Assembly: GCA_035626595.1 (NCBI GenBank)
Contig: DASPNJ010000053.1
Coordinates: 4,862-68,861 of the forward strand
DNA length: 64,000 bases
Source: JAQGMV01 sp035626595
Lineage (GTDB): Bacteria; Pseudomonadota; Gammaproteobacteria; Burkholderiales; SG8-41
Direction of reading: 5' to 3'
Notes under the pieces: generated by a model
Told to the model about the DNA's origin: nothing
What the model saw: only the letters and a program-made list of their open reading frames with translations
Database searches by the model: none
Translations under genes and position numbers: made by a program
In this document: in pieces, positions 49,707 to 58,433 of the stretch
Layout of the letters: each line of letters begins with the position of its first letter
Numbering within the stretch: the stretch's first letter is position 1

Positions 49707-50621
49707 ATGAAACGTTCATCGATGATCGTACTCGCGCTCGCGGGCGCGCTCGCTTATGCGATTCCGGCCGGCGCCGCTGAGCTCACCGGCACGCTGAAGA
49801 AGATCAAGGACAGCGGCAGCATCACGCTCGGGCATCGCGATGCTTCGATCCCGTTCTCCTATTACGACGACAAGCAGCAGCCCGTCGGTTACGCGATCGA
49901 CCTGTGCATGCGCGTCGTCGATGCGATCAAGACCGAGCTCAAGATGCCGAAGCTCGACGTGAAACACCAGCTCGTCACCTCGGCCAACCGCATTCCGCTC
50001 ATGGCGAACGGGACGATCGACCTCGAGTGCGGCTCGACCACGAACAATATCGCGCGGCAGAAAGAGGTCGCGTTCACGATCACGCACTTCCTGACGGCGA
50101 GCCGCTACGTCACGAAGAAGTCCTCGAACATCAAATCGATCAACGATCTCAAGGGCAAGACGATCGTCTCGACCGCCGGCACGACGAACATCAAGCAGGC
50201 GACCGACATGAACAACGACAAGAAAATGGGGATGAACATCATCCCGGCGAACGGTCACCCGGAAGCGTTCCAGATGGTCGAGACCGGACGCGCAGTGGCC
50301 TTCGTGATGGACGACATCCTGCTCTACAGCCTGGTCGCGCAGTCGCGGAACCCGTCGGACTACGTGATCTCGAGCGATGCGTTTTCGCTGCCCGAGCCGT
50401 ACGGCATCATGCTGCGCAGGGACGATCCGGCGTTCAAGAAGGTCGTCGACAACGCGATGACCCAGACCTACAAGAGCGGCGCGATCAACGCGATTTACGA
50501 GAAATGGTTCCTGAAGCCGATCCCGCCGAAGAACATCAACCTGAACGTGCCGATGTCTCCGCTCTTCAAGAACGTGATCGCGAAGCCGACCGATTCGGGC
50601 GATCCGACGGCCTACAAATAA
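49707..50621 (+). CDS. gltI: glutamate/aspartate ABC transporter substrate-binding protein
   Basis: The protein has 304 residues from ATG 49707 (AGGAG just upstream, 49698-49702). The signal peptide MKRSSMIVLALAGALAYAIPAGAAE is followed by a PBPb-type domain: SGSITLGHRDASIPFSYYDDKQQPVGYAIDLC, NRIPLMANGTIDLECGSTTNN, TIVSTAGTTNIKQ and EPYGIMLRRDDPAF. It matches the GltI family, which delivers glutamate/aspartate to the inner-membrane GltJK permease. A strong intrinsic hairpin lies between this gene and gltJ, giving more binding protein than permease. Confidence 0.93.
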   Translation: MKRSSMIVLALAGALAYAIPAGAAELTGTLKKIKDSGSITLGHRDASIPFSYYDDKQQPVGYAIDLCMRVVDAIKTELKMPKLDVKHQLVTSANRIPLMANGTIDLECGSTTNNIARQKEVAFTITHFLTASRYVTKKSSNIKSINDLKGKTIVSTAGTTNIKQATDMNNDKKMGMNIIPANGHPEAFQMVETGRAVAFVMDDILLYSLVAQSRNPSDYVISSDAFSLPEPYGIMLRRDDPAFKKVVDNAMTQTYKSGAINAIYEKWFLKPIPPKNINLNVPMSPLFKNVIAKPTDSGDPTAYK

Positions 50622-50637
50622 GCGGTAGGCTGCATAC

Positions 50638-50668
50638 ACGGGGGACCAATGCGGTCCCCCGTTTTGTT
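50638..50668 (+). terminator. intrinsic terminator-like hairpin between gltI and gltJ
   Basis: Arms ACGGGGGACC (50638-50647) and GGTCCCCCGT (50653-50662) form a perfect ten-base stem with loop AATGC, followed by TTTGTTT. It lies 17 bases after the gltI stop and ends about 15 bases before the gltJ start, so it likely lowers read-through into the permease and ATPase genes. Confidence 0.8.
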
Positions 50669-50682
50669 TCACGGGGCGGCGC

Positions 50683-51441
50683 GTGAAATACAACTGGGAT
50701 TGGAGCATATACCTCAAGCCGGCGGCTGACGGATCCGGCACATGGATCGCGTATCTCGTCGCCGGCCTGGGCTGGACGCTCGTGACGGCGCTCGCGGCGT
50801 GGCTGATCGCGCTGGCGATCGGATCGCTGGTCGGGACACTGCGCACCACGCCGATGAAATGGGTGGTGCGGCTCGGCAATGCCTACGTCGAGCTCTTTCG
50901 CAACGTCCCGCTGCTGGTGCAGATGTTCCTGTGGTTCTTCGTCGTGCCGGAGCTGCTGCCGAAGGACCTGGGCGACACGGTGAAGCAGATGCCGCCGCCG
51001 TGGGGCTCGTATCTGCCGGCGGTGTTGTGTCTCGGTCTCTATACATCGGTGCGCGTGGCCGAGCAGGTGCGCGCGGGCATCCAGTCGCTGCCGCGCGGAC
51101 AGATGATGGCCGCCACGGCGCTCGGACTGACGGGGCCCCAGGCCTATCGGTTCGTCGTGCTGCCGATGGCGTTCCGCATCATCCTGCCGCCGCTCACCTC
51201 CGAGTTCCTGAACGTCATCAAGAACTCCTCCGTCGCGCTCACGATCGGCCTGCTGGAGCTCACCGGCCGCGCCCGCGCGATGCAGGAGTTCAGCTTCAAG
51301 GTCTTCGAAGCGTTCGCCGCTGCGACGGTGATCTACCTGCTGACGAATCTCGTCGTCGTGCTGCTCATGCGGGCACTGGAACGCAAGGTGCGGGTGCCGG
51401 GCTTCATCGGGTCGGCGCCGCAGGGCACGGGCGGACACTGA
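50683..51441 (+). CDS. gltJ: glutamate/aspartate ABC transporter permease, first subunit
   Basis: The protein has 252 residues from GTG 50683 (MKYNWDWSIYLKPAADGSGTWIAYLVAGLGWTL). Several hydrophobic spans and the HisM/GltJ-type EAA loop ATALGLTGPQAYRFVVLPMAFRIILPPLTSEFLNVIKNSS mark it as a polar amino-acid permease. It forms the translocation pore with GltK and is driven by GltL. The stop overlaps the gltK start by one base (TGATG). Confidence 0.92.
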   Translation: MKYNWDWSIYLKPAADGSGTWIAYLVAGLGWTLVTALAAWLIALAIGSLVGTLRTTPMKWVVRLGNAYVELFRNVPLLVQMFLWFFVVPELLPKDLGDTVKQMPPPWGSYLPAVLCLGLYTSVRVAEQVRAGIQSLPRGQMMAATALGLTGPQAYRFVVLPMAFRIILPPLTSEFLNVIKNSSVALTIGLLELTGRARAMQEFSFKVFEAFAAATVIYLLTNLVVVLLMRALERKVRVPGFIGSAPQGTGGH

Positions 51442-52133
51442 TGTTCAGCGGCTACGACTTCGACGTGATCCAACGCTCGTGGGTGTATCTCTTTCGCGAG
51501 GGCATGACCTTCACCGTCACGCTCACGCTGATGGCAATGACGGGCGGGATCATCTTCGGCACGTTGCTCGCGATGATGCGGCTTTCTCGCTTCACGGTGC
51601 TTGGCATGATCGCCGGAGGCTACGTGAACCTGATGCGCTCGGTTCCGCTGGTCCTCGTGATCTTCTGGTTCTACTTTCTGGTGCCGTACATCGGGGCCTG
51701 GATGATCGGCGCCTCTCAGCCCATTGCAGTCGGCGCCTTCTGGTCTTCCGTCATCACGTTCACGATGTTCGAGGCCGCGTACTATTCCGAGATCATGCGT
51801 GCGGGCATACAGTCGATTCCGCGCGGGCAGGTGGCTGCGGGGCAGGCGCTGGGGCTCAACTACTGGCACACGATGGGCCACGTCGTGCTGCCGCAGGCGT
51901 TTCGGAACATGCTGCCCGTGCTGCTCACGCAGACGATCATCCTGTTCCAGGACACGAGCCTCGTGTACGTGATCTCGGTTACCGATTTCTTCGGCGCCGC
52001 GGCCAAGGTCGCGAACCGCGATTACCGGCTGGTCGAGATGTACACCTTCGTCGCGGTGATCTACTTCATCATCTCGTTTTCGCTGTCGTACGTCGTGAAG
52101 CGGCTGCAGCAGCGCCTGGCGGTCGTGCGATGA
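51441..52133 (+). CDS. gltK: glutamate/aspartate ABC transporter permease, second subunit
   Basis: The protein has 230 residues (MFSGYDFDVIQRSWVYLFREGMTFTVTL). It has about five membrane spans and the EAA loop AAGQALGLNYWHTMGHVVLPQAFRNMLPVLLTQTIILFQDTSL. It is the partner of GltJ. Its start at 51441 overlaps the gltJ stop by one base. A palindromic CCCC-type repeat lies between it and gltL. Confidence 0.92.
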   Translation: MFSGYDFDVIQRSWVYLFREGMTFTVTLTLMAMTGGIIFGTLLAMMRLSRFTVLGMIAGGYVNLMRSVPLVLVIFWFYFLVPYIGAWMIGASQPIAVGAFWSSVITFTMFEAAYYSEIMRAGIQSIPRGQVAAGQALGLNYWHTMGHVVLPQAFRNMLPVLLTQTIILFQDTSLVYVISVTDFFGAAAKVANRDYRLVEMYTFVAVIYFIISFSLSYVVKRLQQRLAVVR

Positions 52134-52141
52134 AACGTCTG

Positions 52142-52180
52142 CCCCCCTCCCCCGACCCCTCTCCCGCAAGGGGGGCGGGG
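52142..52180. repeat. CCCCTC-type palindromic repeat between gltK and gltL
   Basis: CCCCCCTCCCCCGACCCCTC (52142-52161) is followed by CCGCAAGGGGGGCGGGGA, a hairpin of the same type as at 2875-2918. It lies inside the operon, 85 bases between stop and next start. Confidence 0.7.
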
Positions 52181-52218
52181 AGATTCGTGACGCCGCCGCG
52201 GCGGCGTAAAGAGATCGA

Positions 52219-52947
52219 ATGATCGAATTTCGTAACGTGAGCAAGTGGTACGGCAGCTTCCAGGTGCTGAAGAACTGCTCGACGCGCGTGGACAAGGGCC
52301 AGGTCGTCGTGGTCTGCGGACCTTCCGGCTCCGGCAAATCGACACTCATCAAGTGTGTCAACGGCCTCGAGCCGTTCCAGGAGGGCGAGATCATCGTGAA
52401 CGGCGAATCCGTGGGCGCCAAAGGCACGAATCTCAACCGGCTGCGCTCGCGCATCGGCATGGTGTTCCAGCACTTCGAGCTCTTTCCGCACATGAACGTG
52501 CTGCAGAACCTCGAGCTCGGTCAGGTGAAGGTGCTGGGGCGCAGCGCGGCGGAAGCGCGCGAGAAGTCGACGGCGCTGTTGAAACGCGTGGGCCTCGAAG
52601 CGCACGCGCAGAAGTTTCCGGGGCAGCTCTCGGGCGGTCAGCAGCAGCGCGTCGCCATCGCCCGCGGCCTTGCCATGGATCCGATCGCGATGCTGTTCGA
52701 CGAGCCGACTTCGGCCCTCGATCCGGAGATGATCAACGAGGTGCTCGACGTGATGGTCGAGCTCGCGCAGGAAGGCATGACCATGATGGTGGTCACCCAC
52801 GAGATGGGCTTCGCGCGCAAGGTCGCGCACCGCGTGATCTTCATGGACCAGGGCGAGATCGTCGAGGATGCGACCAAGGAGGAATTCTTCGGCAGTCCGC
52901 GCTCGGAGCGCGCGCAGTTGTTTCTCTCGAAGATCCTGCATCACTGA
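52219..52947 (+). CDS. gltL: glutamate/aspartate ABC transporter ATP-binding protein
   Basis: The protein has 242 residues. It contains Walker A GPSGSGKST (34-42), signature LSGGQQQRVAIARG, Walker B MLFDEPTSALDPEM and the H-loop VVTHEMGFA, all standard for polar amino acid ATPases (GlnQ/GltL). It energises GltJK. It closes the gltIJKL operon; the next gene is convergent (argE-like) after a repeat. Confidence 0.95.
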   Translation: MIEFRNVSKWYGSFQVLKNCSTRVDKGQVVVVCGPSGSGKSTLIKCVNGLEPFQEGEIIVNGESVGAKGTNLNRLRSRIGMVFQHFELFPHMNVLQNLELGQVKVLGRSAAEAREKSTALLKRVGLEAHAQKFPGQLSGGQQQRVAIARGLAMDPIAMLFDEPTSALDPEMINEVLDVMVELAQEGMTMMVVTHEMGFARKVAHRVIFMDQGEIVEDATKEEFFGSPRSERAQLFLSKILHH

Positions 52948-52948
52948 C

Positions 52949-53002
52949 CGTAGGGTTGCGCTGGGAGCGCACCGGCCGGTGCGTCACTGACGCCACCCTA
53001 CG
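52949..53002. repeat. CGTAGGGT..ACCCTACG element at the gltL/argE junction
   Basis: CGTAGGGT (52949-52956) and ACCCTACG (52995-53002) are terminal inverted repeats enclosing GCGCTGGGAGCGCACC and GGTGCGTCACTGACGCC pieces. It is a longer relative of the palindromes at 19476 and 20910. Its right end contains the stop codon of the minus-strand argE-like gene. Confidence 0.75.
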
Positions 53003-54161
53003 TAAGGCGCTCCATCAATTTGCGCAGGAAGCGCTCGCACGTTTCCACCTGCGCGAGCTCGATGTATTCGTTCGGCTTGTGCGCCTGCTCGATCGACCCC
53101 GGGCCGCACACGACGCTGGGAATGCCGGCGCGCTGGAACTGCGAAGCCTCGGTGCCGTAGGAGACCTTGCCGACCTCGCTCGTTCCAGTGAGCTCGTGGA
53201 CGAGCGCGACGATGGCTGTCTCGGCGCTCGTGTCGAGCGCCGGGATCTCCGACATTTCGACGATCTCGAATCCGGCGTTGCTGTCGATCGCCTGCATCTC
53301 CGGTGCGATGCGCGTGGCGATGTGCGTCTCGAGCTCGGCGAGCAGCGCGAGCGGATCGTCGCCGGGCAGGTGCCTCACCTCGAAATCGAAGCTCGCTTCG
53401 TGCGGCACGATGTTGAGCGCCGTGCCGCCACGCATGACACCCGTATGCACGGTGGTATGCACGATGTCGAACGCGTGATCGTAGGGGCCGTGGTCGCGCA
53501 GGCGCCGCGCCATGGCCTTCAGATACGCGACCGCCTCCGCCGCCGCCTCCACCGCGTTCACCGCTTTCGGCGCGTACGCCGAATGGGCGGCGCGCCCGCG
53601 CACGTGGCAGCGCCACGCTTTCTTGCCCTTGTGCGCGATGACCGGCGTCATGAGCGTGGGCTCGCCAACGACGCAGCCGTCGGGCTTGATGCCGGCGCGG
53701 GCGAGATCGTCGATCAGGCGTCCCACGCCGATGCAGCCGACCTCTTCGTCGTAGGAAAGCGCGAGGTGCAGCGGGCGGTTCAGGCGCGGCGCGAACTCCG
53801 GTAACAGCGCGAGCGCGATCGCGATGAAGCCTTTCATGTCGGAGGTGCCGCGGCCGTAGAGCCGCCCGCCCTCTTCCCGCATCGCGAACGGATCGCTCGC
53901 CCAGTCCTGCCCTTCTACCGGCACGACGTCGGTGTGTCCGGAAAGCACGAGACCGCCGGGACCGGCCGGGCCCAGCGTCGCGAAGAGGTTCGCCTTACGG
54001 CGCTCGTCGTCGAAGGTGAGGCGCACCTGCGCGCCGAAGCGCTCGAGCGTCGTGCGCACGTAATCGATGAGCTCGAGATTCGATTCACGGCTCACCGTCG
54101 GGAAAGCGACGAGCTTCGCGATCGAATCGACACAATGACGGAGCTTGCCCGTATCGTTCAT
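52998..54161 (-). CDS. argE: acetylornithine deacetylase (ArgE-type M20 peptidase)
   Basis: The protein has 387 residues. It has the M20 metal site: SGHTDVVP, GRGTSDMKGFIAIALAL and YDEEVGCIGVGRL, then RGRAAHSAYAPKAVNAVE and the C-terminal GTEASQFQRAGIPSVVCGPGSIEQAHKPNEYIELAQ. The last phrase is typical of ArgE rather than DapE. It would remove acetyl from N-acetylornithine in arginine synthesis; related deacylases with other substrates cannot be excluded. The start ATG 54161 faces the divergent binding-protein gene 42 nt away. Confidence 0.9.
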   Translation of the reverse strand: MNDTGKLRHCVDSIAKLVAFPTVSRESNLELIDYVRTTLERFGAQVRLTFDDERRKANLFATLGPAGPGGLVLSGHTDVVPVEGQDWASDPFAMREEGGRLYGRGTSDMKGFIAIALALLPEFAPRLNRPLHLALSYDEEVGCIGVGRLIDDLARAGIKPDGCVVGEPTLMTPVIAHKGKKAWRCHVRGRAAHSAYAPKAVNAVEAAAEAVAYLKAMARRLRDHGPYDHAFDIVHTTVHTGVMRGGTALNIVPHEASFDFEVRHLPGDDPLALLAELETHIATRIAPEMQAIDSNAGFEIVEMSEIPALDTSAETAIVALVHELTGTSEVGKVSYGTEASQFQRAGIPSVVCGPGSIEQAHKPNEYIELAQVETCERFLRKLMERLT

Positions 54162-54203
54162 GACGGTAGTATGCTCTCGCGGAATTCGCCTGTGGAGAAC
54201 CCC

Positions 54204-55775
54204 ATGCTGCGACTGCTGACGGCTGCACTCTTCGCGTTCCCCGTGTTCCTGCTGGCATCACAGCCGCTGCGCGCGGCGGACATCACGATCGCGCTCGGCG
54301 GCGACGTCACCTCGATCGACCCGCACTTCCACAACCTGACGCCGAACAACAACATCGGCAATCACATTTTCGAGACGCTCGTCGGCAAGGACGCGCGCGG
54401 ACGGCAGATACCGCTGCTGGCCGAATCGTGGCGCGCAGTGGACGACCTCACTTGGGAGTTCAAGCTGCGCAAGGGAGTCAAGTTCCACGACGGCTCCGAT
54501 TTCACGGCCGCCGACGTCGCCTTCAGCATCGACCGGGTGCCGCTGGTACCCAACAGCCCCTCGCCCTTCACCACCTACAGCAAGCAGATCGTGGAGAAGA
54601 TCGTGGTCGATCCGCTTACGATACGGCTGCGCACCGCCACGCCATACCCGCTGATGCCCACGGACATGGGGACGATCATGATCGTCTCGAGCCGTGCCGC
54701 AAAAGGCGCGTCCACCGAGGATTTCAACAGCGGCAAGGCCGCGGTCGGCACCGGCCCATGGCGGTTCGTCCGCTGGCAGAAAGGCGATCGCGTCGAGCTC
54801 GCGCGGTTCGACGGGTATTGGGGCAAGAAGGCGCCGTGGGACCGCGCAATCTTCCGCATCATCACGTCGGATCCGACGCGGGTCGCGTCGCTCCTCGCGG
54901 GCGAGGTGCGCGCGATCGAGAACGTGCCGACCGCGGACCTCGCGAAGCTCGCGAAGCACCCGGAGCTTTCGCTCTATCGCGTCGTCTCACTGCGCGTGAT
55001 GTACGTCCACCTCGACAGCGCGCGCGACAAATCCCCGTTCGTGACGGACAAGGCCGGGCGGCCGCTCGACAAGAACCCGCTGAAGGACGTGCGGGTGCGC
55101 CGCGCGCTTTCGAAAGCGATCAACCGGCAGGCGCTGGTGGAGCGCGTGATGGAAGGCGCCGCGCGCGCGACCGGTCAGCTCATGCCCGAAGGCACGTTCG
55201 GCTACATCCCCTCGCTCAAGCCCGAGGGGTACGATCCGGAAGGCGCGCGCAAGCTCCTTGCCGAAGCCGGTTATCCCGATGGATTCGGCCTCACCATCCA
55301 CGGGCCGAACAATCGCTACGTGAACGACGAGCAGATCACGCAGACGATCGCGCAGATGCTGACGCGCGTCGGCATCGCAACGAAAGTGGACACGATGCCT
55401 TCGTCGGTGTTCTTCTCCCGCGGCAGCAAGCTCGAGTTCAGCATGATGCTGGTCGGCTGGGGCTCCGACACCGCGGAAGCTTCCTCGCCGCTCAAGGCGC
55501 TGCTTGCGACCTACAGCAAGGAAAAAGGCATGGGCTCGTCCAACCGCGGGCGCTATTCCAACCCTAAGATGGATGCGCTGCTCGAGCAGGCGCTCGCCAC
55601 GGTCGACGATACCAAGCGCGAAAAGCTCCTGCAGCAGGCGACCGAGCTCGCGATGAGCGACGTCGGCATCATTCCGCTGTACCACCAGGAGAACCTCTGG
55701 GCGACGCGCAGGGGCATCACGTACACGCCGCGCGCGGACGAGCGCACGTTCGCGCATCAGTTCATCGGCAAGTGA
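54204..55775 (+). CDS. ABC peptide-type substrate-binding protein, first of two
   Basis: The protein has 523 residues from ATG 54204 (GGAG at 54194-54197). The signal peptide MLRLLTAALFAFPVFLLASQ ends near AA-DITIALGG; the rest is a family 5 (SBP_bac_5) binding protein: KFHDGSDFTAADVAFSIDRV, SGKAAVGTGPWRFVRW, YNPEGARKLL-type repeats and a C-terminal LLQQATELAMSDVGIIPLYHQENLWATRRG. Such proteins bind peptides, opines, nickel or dipeptides; the ligand is unknown. The stop overlaps the next, paralogous gene (GTGA at 55772-55775). Confidence 0.9.
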   Translation: MLRLLTAALFAFPVFLLASQPLRAADITIALGGDVTSIDPHFHNLTPNNNIGNHIFETLVGKDARGRQIPLLAESWRAVDDLTWEFKLRKGVKFHDGSDFTAADVAFSIDRVPLVPNSPSPFTTYSKQIVEKIVVDPLTIRLRTATPYPLMPTDMGTIMIVSSRAAKGASTEDFNSGKAAVGTGPWRFVRWQKGDRVELARFDGYWGKKAPWDRAIFRIITSDPTRVASLLAGEVRAIENVPTADLAKLAKHPELSLYRVVSLRVMYVHLDSARDKSPFVTDKAGRPLDKNPLKDVRVRRALSKAINRQALVERVMEGAARATGQLMPEGTFGYIPSLKPEGYDPEGARKLLAEAGYPDGFGLTIHGPNNRYVNDEQITQTIAQMLTRVGIATKVDTMPSSVFFSRGSKLEFSMMLVGWGSDTAEASSPLKALLATYSKEKGMGSSNRGRYSNPKMDALLEQALATVDDTKREKLLQQATELAMSDVGIIPLYHQENLWATRRGITYTPRADERTFAHQFIGK

Positions 55776-57415
55776 AGCGCCGAGCTTCACCCCCACCCTA
55801 TCCCGCCCCCATAAAGGGGGAGGGGACTGTCTCCTTCCCCCTCGACGCGGGAAGGTGGGGATGGGGGTGGGGGTGTGCGCTCCTCCTCGCCTTTGCTACG
55901 CAGCTCGCGGCCGCCGCGGAGCTTCGCATCGGCCTCTCCGCCGACGTCACCACACTCGACCCGCATTTCGTCGCGGCCGCACCCAACCTCACCGTTCAGC
56001 AGCACATCTTCGAGGGGCTGGTGCGCATCGACGAGCGCGGGCGGGTCACCCCCGGCATCGCCGCGTCGTGGACGACGCCGGACCCGCTGACCTGGGAGCT
56101 CAAGATTCGGCCGGGCGTGAAATTTCACGACGGCTCCGATCTCACGCTCGACGATATCGTCTACTCGCTCGAACGGCCGCTCGCGATCAAGGGGAGCCCC
56201 GGCGGCTACGCAACGTATGTGCGGCCGATCGTCGCGAAGCAGATCGTGGACAAGCACACGTTGCGGCTCAAGACCGCGACACCCTACGGGCCCCTCCTCC
56301 AGGATCTCGCGCACGTGCTGATCGTCTCCAAACGCGTGGCGGCGCGCGCCGATGGACCGGATTTCGACAGCGGCAAGGCGGCGATCGGGACAGGCCCGTT
56401 CAAGCTCGTGAAGTTCGCGCGCGGCGACCGGGTGCAGCTCGCGCGCAACGATGCGTACTGGGGCGGCAAGCCCGAGTGGGAAGCGGTGTCGCTGCGCATC
56501 CTGCCGAACGACCCCACGCGCACCGCGGCGCTGCTTTCGGGCGACCTCGATGCGATCGAGAACGTGCCGACCGCCGATCTCGCGCGCTTGAAGAAAAGCG
56601 CCGGGCACCGGCTCGCGCAGACCGTTTCGTGGCGCACGATCCTGCTGCACCTCGACCAGAGCCGCACGCCGCCGCCGGGCGTCACCGACAAGTCGGGCAA
56701 ACCGCTCGCCGCGAATCCCTTCAAGGACGTGCGCGTGCGCCAGGCGCTGTCGCGCGCGATCAACCGGCAGGCGATCGCCGAGCGCGTGATGGAGGGTCTC
56801 GCGCTACCGGCCGGGAACGTCGTGAGCCCGAGCGTGATCGGCCACGACCCGGCGGTGAAGCCGGATCCATACGATCCGGAAGCGGCGAAGAAGCTGCTGG
56901 CGGCGGCCGGCTACGCGAACGGCTTCACGATGACGCTCGTCACGCCGAACAACCGCTACATCAACGACGAACAGGTCGCGCAGACGGTGGCGCAGATGTT
57001 CTCGCGCATCGGGGTGACCACCAAAGTCGATGCGATGCCGCTCGCCGTCTACTTCGGCAAGGCGCGCAATCAGGAGTTCGGCGCGGCGCTGCTCGGATGG
57101 GGATCGCTCGCCGCGGACCTCGCGCTGCGCTCGCTCGCGCTCACGGTCAATCCTGACAAGGGCTACGGCACGTGGAACTGGGCGCGCTATTCCAATCCCG
57201 CGCTGGACAAGCTGGTGGAGCAATCGCTTGCGACCGTGGATGCGGCCAAGCGCGAGGCTGCCGCACGCGCGGCGAGCGCGCACGCGGCGCGCGAGGTCGC
57301 GTTCATCCCGCTCCATTACCAGATCGTGACGTGGGCGATGAAGCACTCGCTCGATTACGCGGCGCGCACGGACGAGTTCACCTTTGCTCATCATTTCCGC
57401 ACCGCTGCGAAATAG
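55772..57415 (+). CDS. ABC peptide-type substrate-binding protein, second paralogue with repeat-derived signal peptide
   Basis: The protein has 547 residues. From residue about 50 it is homologous to the preceding binding protein (ELRIGLSADVTTLDPHFV, KFHDGSDLTLDDIVYSLERP, IPLHYQIVTWAMKHSL). Its N-terminus MKRRASPPPYPAPIKGEGTV..WGWGWGCALLLAFATQLAAAA is read from a palindromic repeat (55786-55870) that supplies a long basic/Pro/Trp-rich lead before the hydrophobic signal core. The start is GTG 55772, overlapping the previous stop by 3 nt; there is no alternative in-frame start closer to the core. It likely shares the permeases DppB/C-like with the first binding protein. Confidence 0.88.
   Translation: MKRRASPPPYPAPIKGEGTVSFPLDAGRWGWGWGCALLLAFATQLAAAAELRIGLSADVTTLDPHFVAAAPNLTVQQHIFEGLVRIDERGRVTPGIAASWTTPDPLTWELKIRPGVKFHDGSDLTLDDIVYSLERPLAIKGSPGGYATYVRPIVAKQIVDKHTLRLKTATPYGPLLQDLAHVLIVSKRVAARADGPDFDSGKAAIGTGPFKLVKFARGDRVQLARNDAYWGGKPEWEAVSLRILPNDPTRTAALLSGDLDAIENVPTADLARLKKSAGHRLAQTVSWRTILLHLDQSRTPPPGVTDKSGKPLAANPFKDVRVRQALSRAINRQAIAERVMEGLALPAGNVVSPSVIGHDPAVKPDPYDPEAAKKLLAAAGYANGFTMTLVTPNNRYINDEQVAQTVAQMFSRIGVTTKVDAMPLAVYFGKARNQEFGAALLGWGSLAADLALRSLALTVNPDKGYGTWNWARYSNPALDKLVEQSLATVDAAKREAAARAASAHAAREVAFIPLHYQIVTWAMKHSLDYAARTDEFTFAHHFRTAAK
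55786..55870. repeat. CACCCCCACCC..GGTGGGGATGGGGG repeat forming the second binding protein's N-terminus
   Basis: It starts TTCACCCCCACCCTATCCCG and ends GGAAGGTGGGGATGGGGGTG, the same type as in pbpC (28927-29012) and after metG (36018-36058). It is read in frame with no stop codon. Confidence 0.85.
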
Positions 57416-57417
57416 CA

Positions 57418-57444
57418 CTGGATTCCCGCCTTCGCGGGAATGAC
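57418..57444. repeat. single attCCCGC..GCGGGaat hairpin before the permease gene
   Basis: CTGGATTCCCGCCTTCGCGG followed by GAATGAC is one arm pair of the repeat type seen at 27509 and 32683. It lies between the binding-protein stop and the permease start; its end touches the GAGGAG ribosome site. Confidence 0.75.
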
Positions 57445-57455
57445 GAGGAGCCCCG

Positions 57456-58433
57456 ATGGTCGCGTACATCAGCCGCCGTCTCGCGCAAAGCGTGGTGGTG
57501 GTGTTCGTGATGTCGGCGCTGGTCTTCGCCGGCGTCTATGCGATCGGCAATCCGATCGACATCCTGATCAATCCGCAGGCGGACCAGGCGGAGATCGAGC
57601 GCGCCACGGAAGCCCTCGGTCTCGACCAGCCGCTGCCGCTTCAGTACTGGACTTTCGTGAGCAACGCCTTCACGGGGGAGCTCGGACGGTCGTTCTCGTC
57701 CAACGTGCCGGCGATCGACCTCATTCTCCAGCGCATGCCGGCGACCGTGGAGCTCGCGTTCTCCGCGATGGTGATGGCGATCGTGCTCGGGCTGCCGCTC
57801 GGCCTCTGGGCCGGGCTCCGGCCCGAAACGAAGGTCGCGAAGACCATCATGGCCGGATCGATTCTGGGCTTCAGCCTGCCGACCTTCTGGGTCGGACTCA
57901 TGCTGATCATGATCTTCTCGGTATGGCTCGGCTGGCTGCCGCCCACCGGGCGCGGCGAGACCGTGAACGTGCTCGGCGTCGAGGTGAGCTTTCTCACCGC
58001 TGACGGGCTGCGGCACCTCTTCATGCCGGCGCTCAATCTCGCGCTGTTCAAGCTCGCGCTGCTGATCCGGCTCACACGCGCCGGCACCCGCGAGGCGATG
58101 GTGCAGGACTACGTGCGCTTCGCGCGCGCGAAAGGCGTCCCCGAGCGCCGCATCGTGCGCGTGCACGTGCTGAAGAACATCATGATTCCGATCGTGACCG
58201 TGATCGGCCTCGAGTTCGGCTCCGTGATCGCGTTCGCCATCGTCACCGAGACGATCTTCGCGTGGCCGGGCATGGGAAAGCTCCTCATCGATTCGATCAA
58301 CGTGCTCGACCGGCCCGTGATCGTGGCCTACCTCCTCGTGATCGTGGTGATGTTCGTGTTCATCAATCTCGCGGTGGACCTCCTCTACACCGCGCTCGAT
58401 CCGCGCGTGAGGCTGACCGGAGCGCGCGCATGA
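57456..58433 (+). CDS. peptide-type ABC permease (DppB-like)
   Basis: The protein has 325 residues with six hydrophobic spans and the DppB/OppB signature: the N-terminal MVAYISRRLAQSVVVVFVMSALVF, the periplasmic loop GLDQPLPLQYWTFV, and the EAA loop RAGTREAMVQDYVRFARAKGVPERRIVRVHVLKNIMIPIVT. It is the first pore subunit for the peptide-type importer. ATG 57456 has GAGGAG seven bases upstream. Stop overlaps the next gene by 4 nt. Confidence 0.93.
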   Translation: MVAYISRRLAQSVVVVFVMSALVFAGVYAIGNPIDILINPQADQAEIERATEALGLDQPLPLQYWTFVSNAFTGELGRSFSSNVPAIDLILQRMPATVELAFSAMVMAIVLGLPLGLWAGLRPETKVAKTIMAGSILGFSLPTFWVGLMLIMIFSVWLGWLPPTGRGETVNVLGVEVSFLTADGLRHLFMPALNLALFKLALLIRLTRAGTREAMVQDYVRFARAKGVPERRIVRVHVLKNIMIPIVTVIGLEFGSVIAFAIVTETIFAWPGMGKLLIDSINVLDRPVIVAYLLVIVVMFVFINLAVDLLYTALDPRVRLTGARA

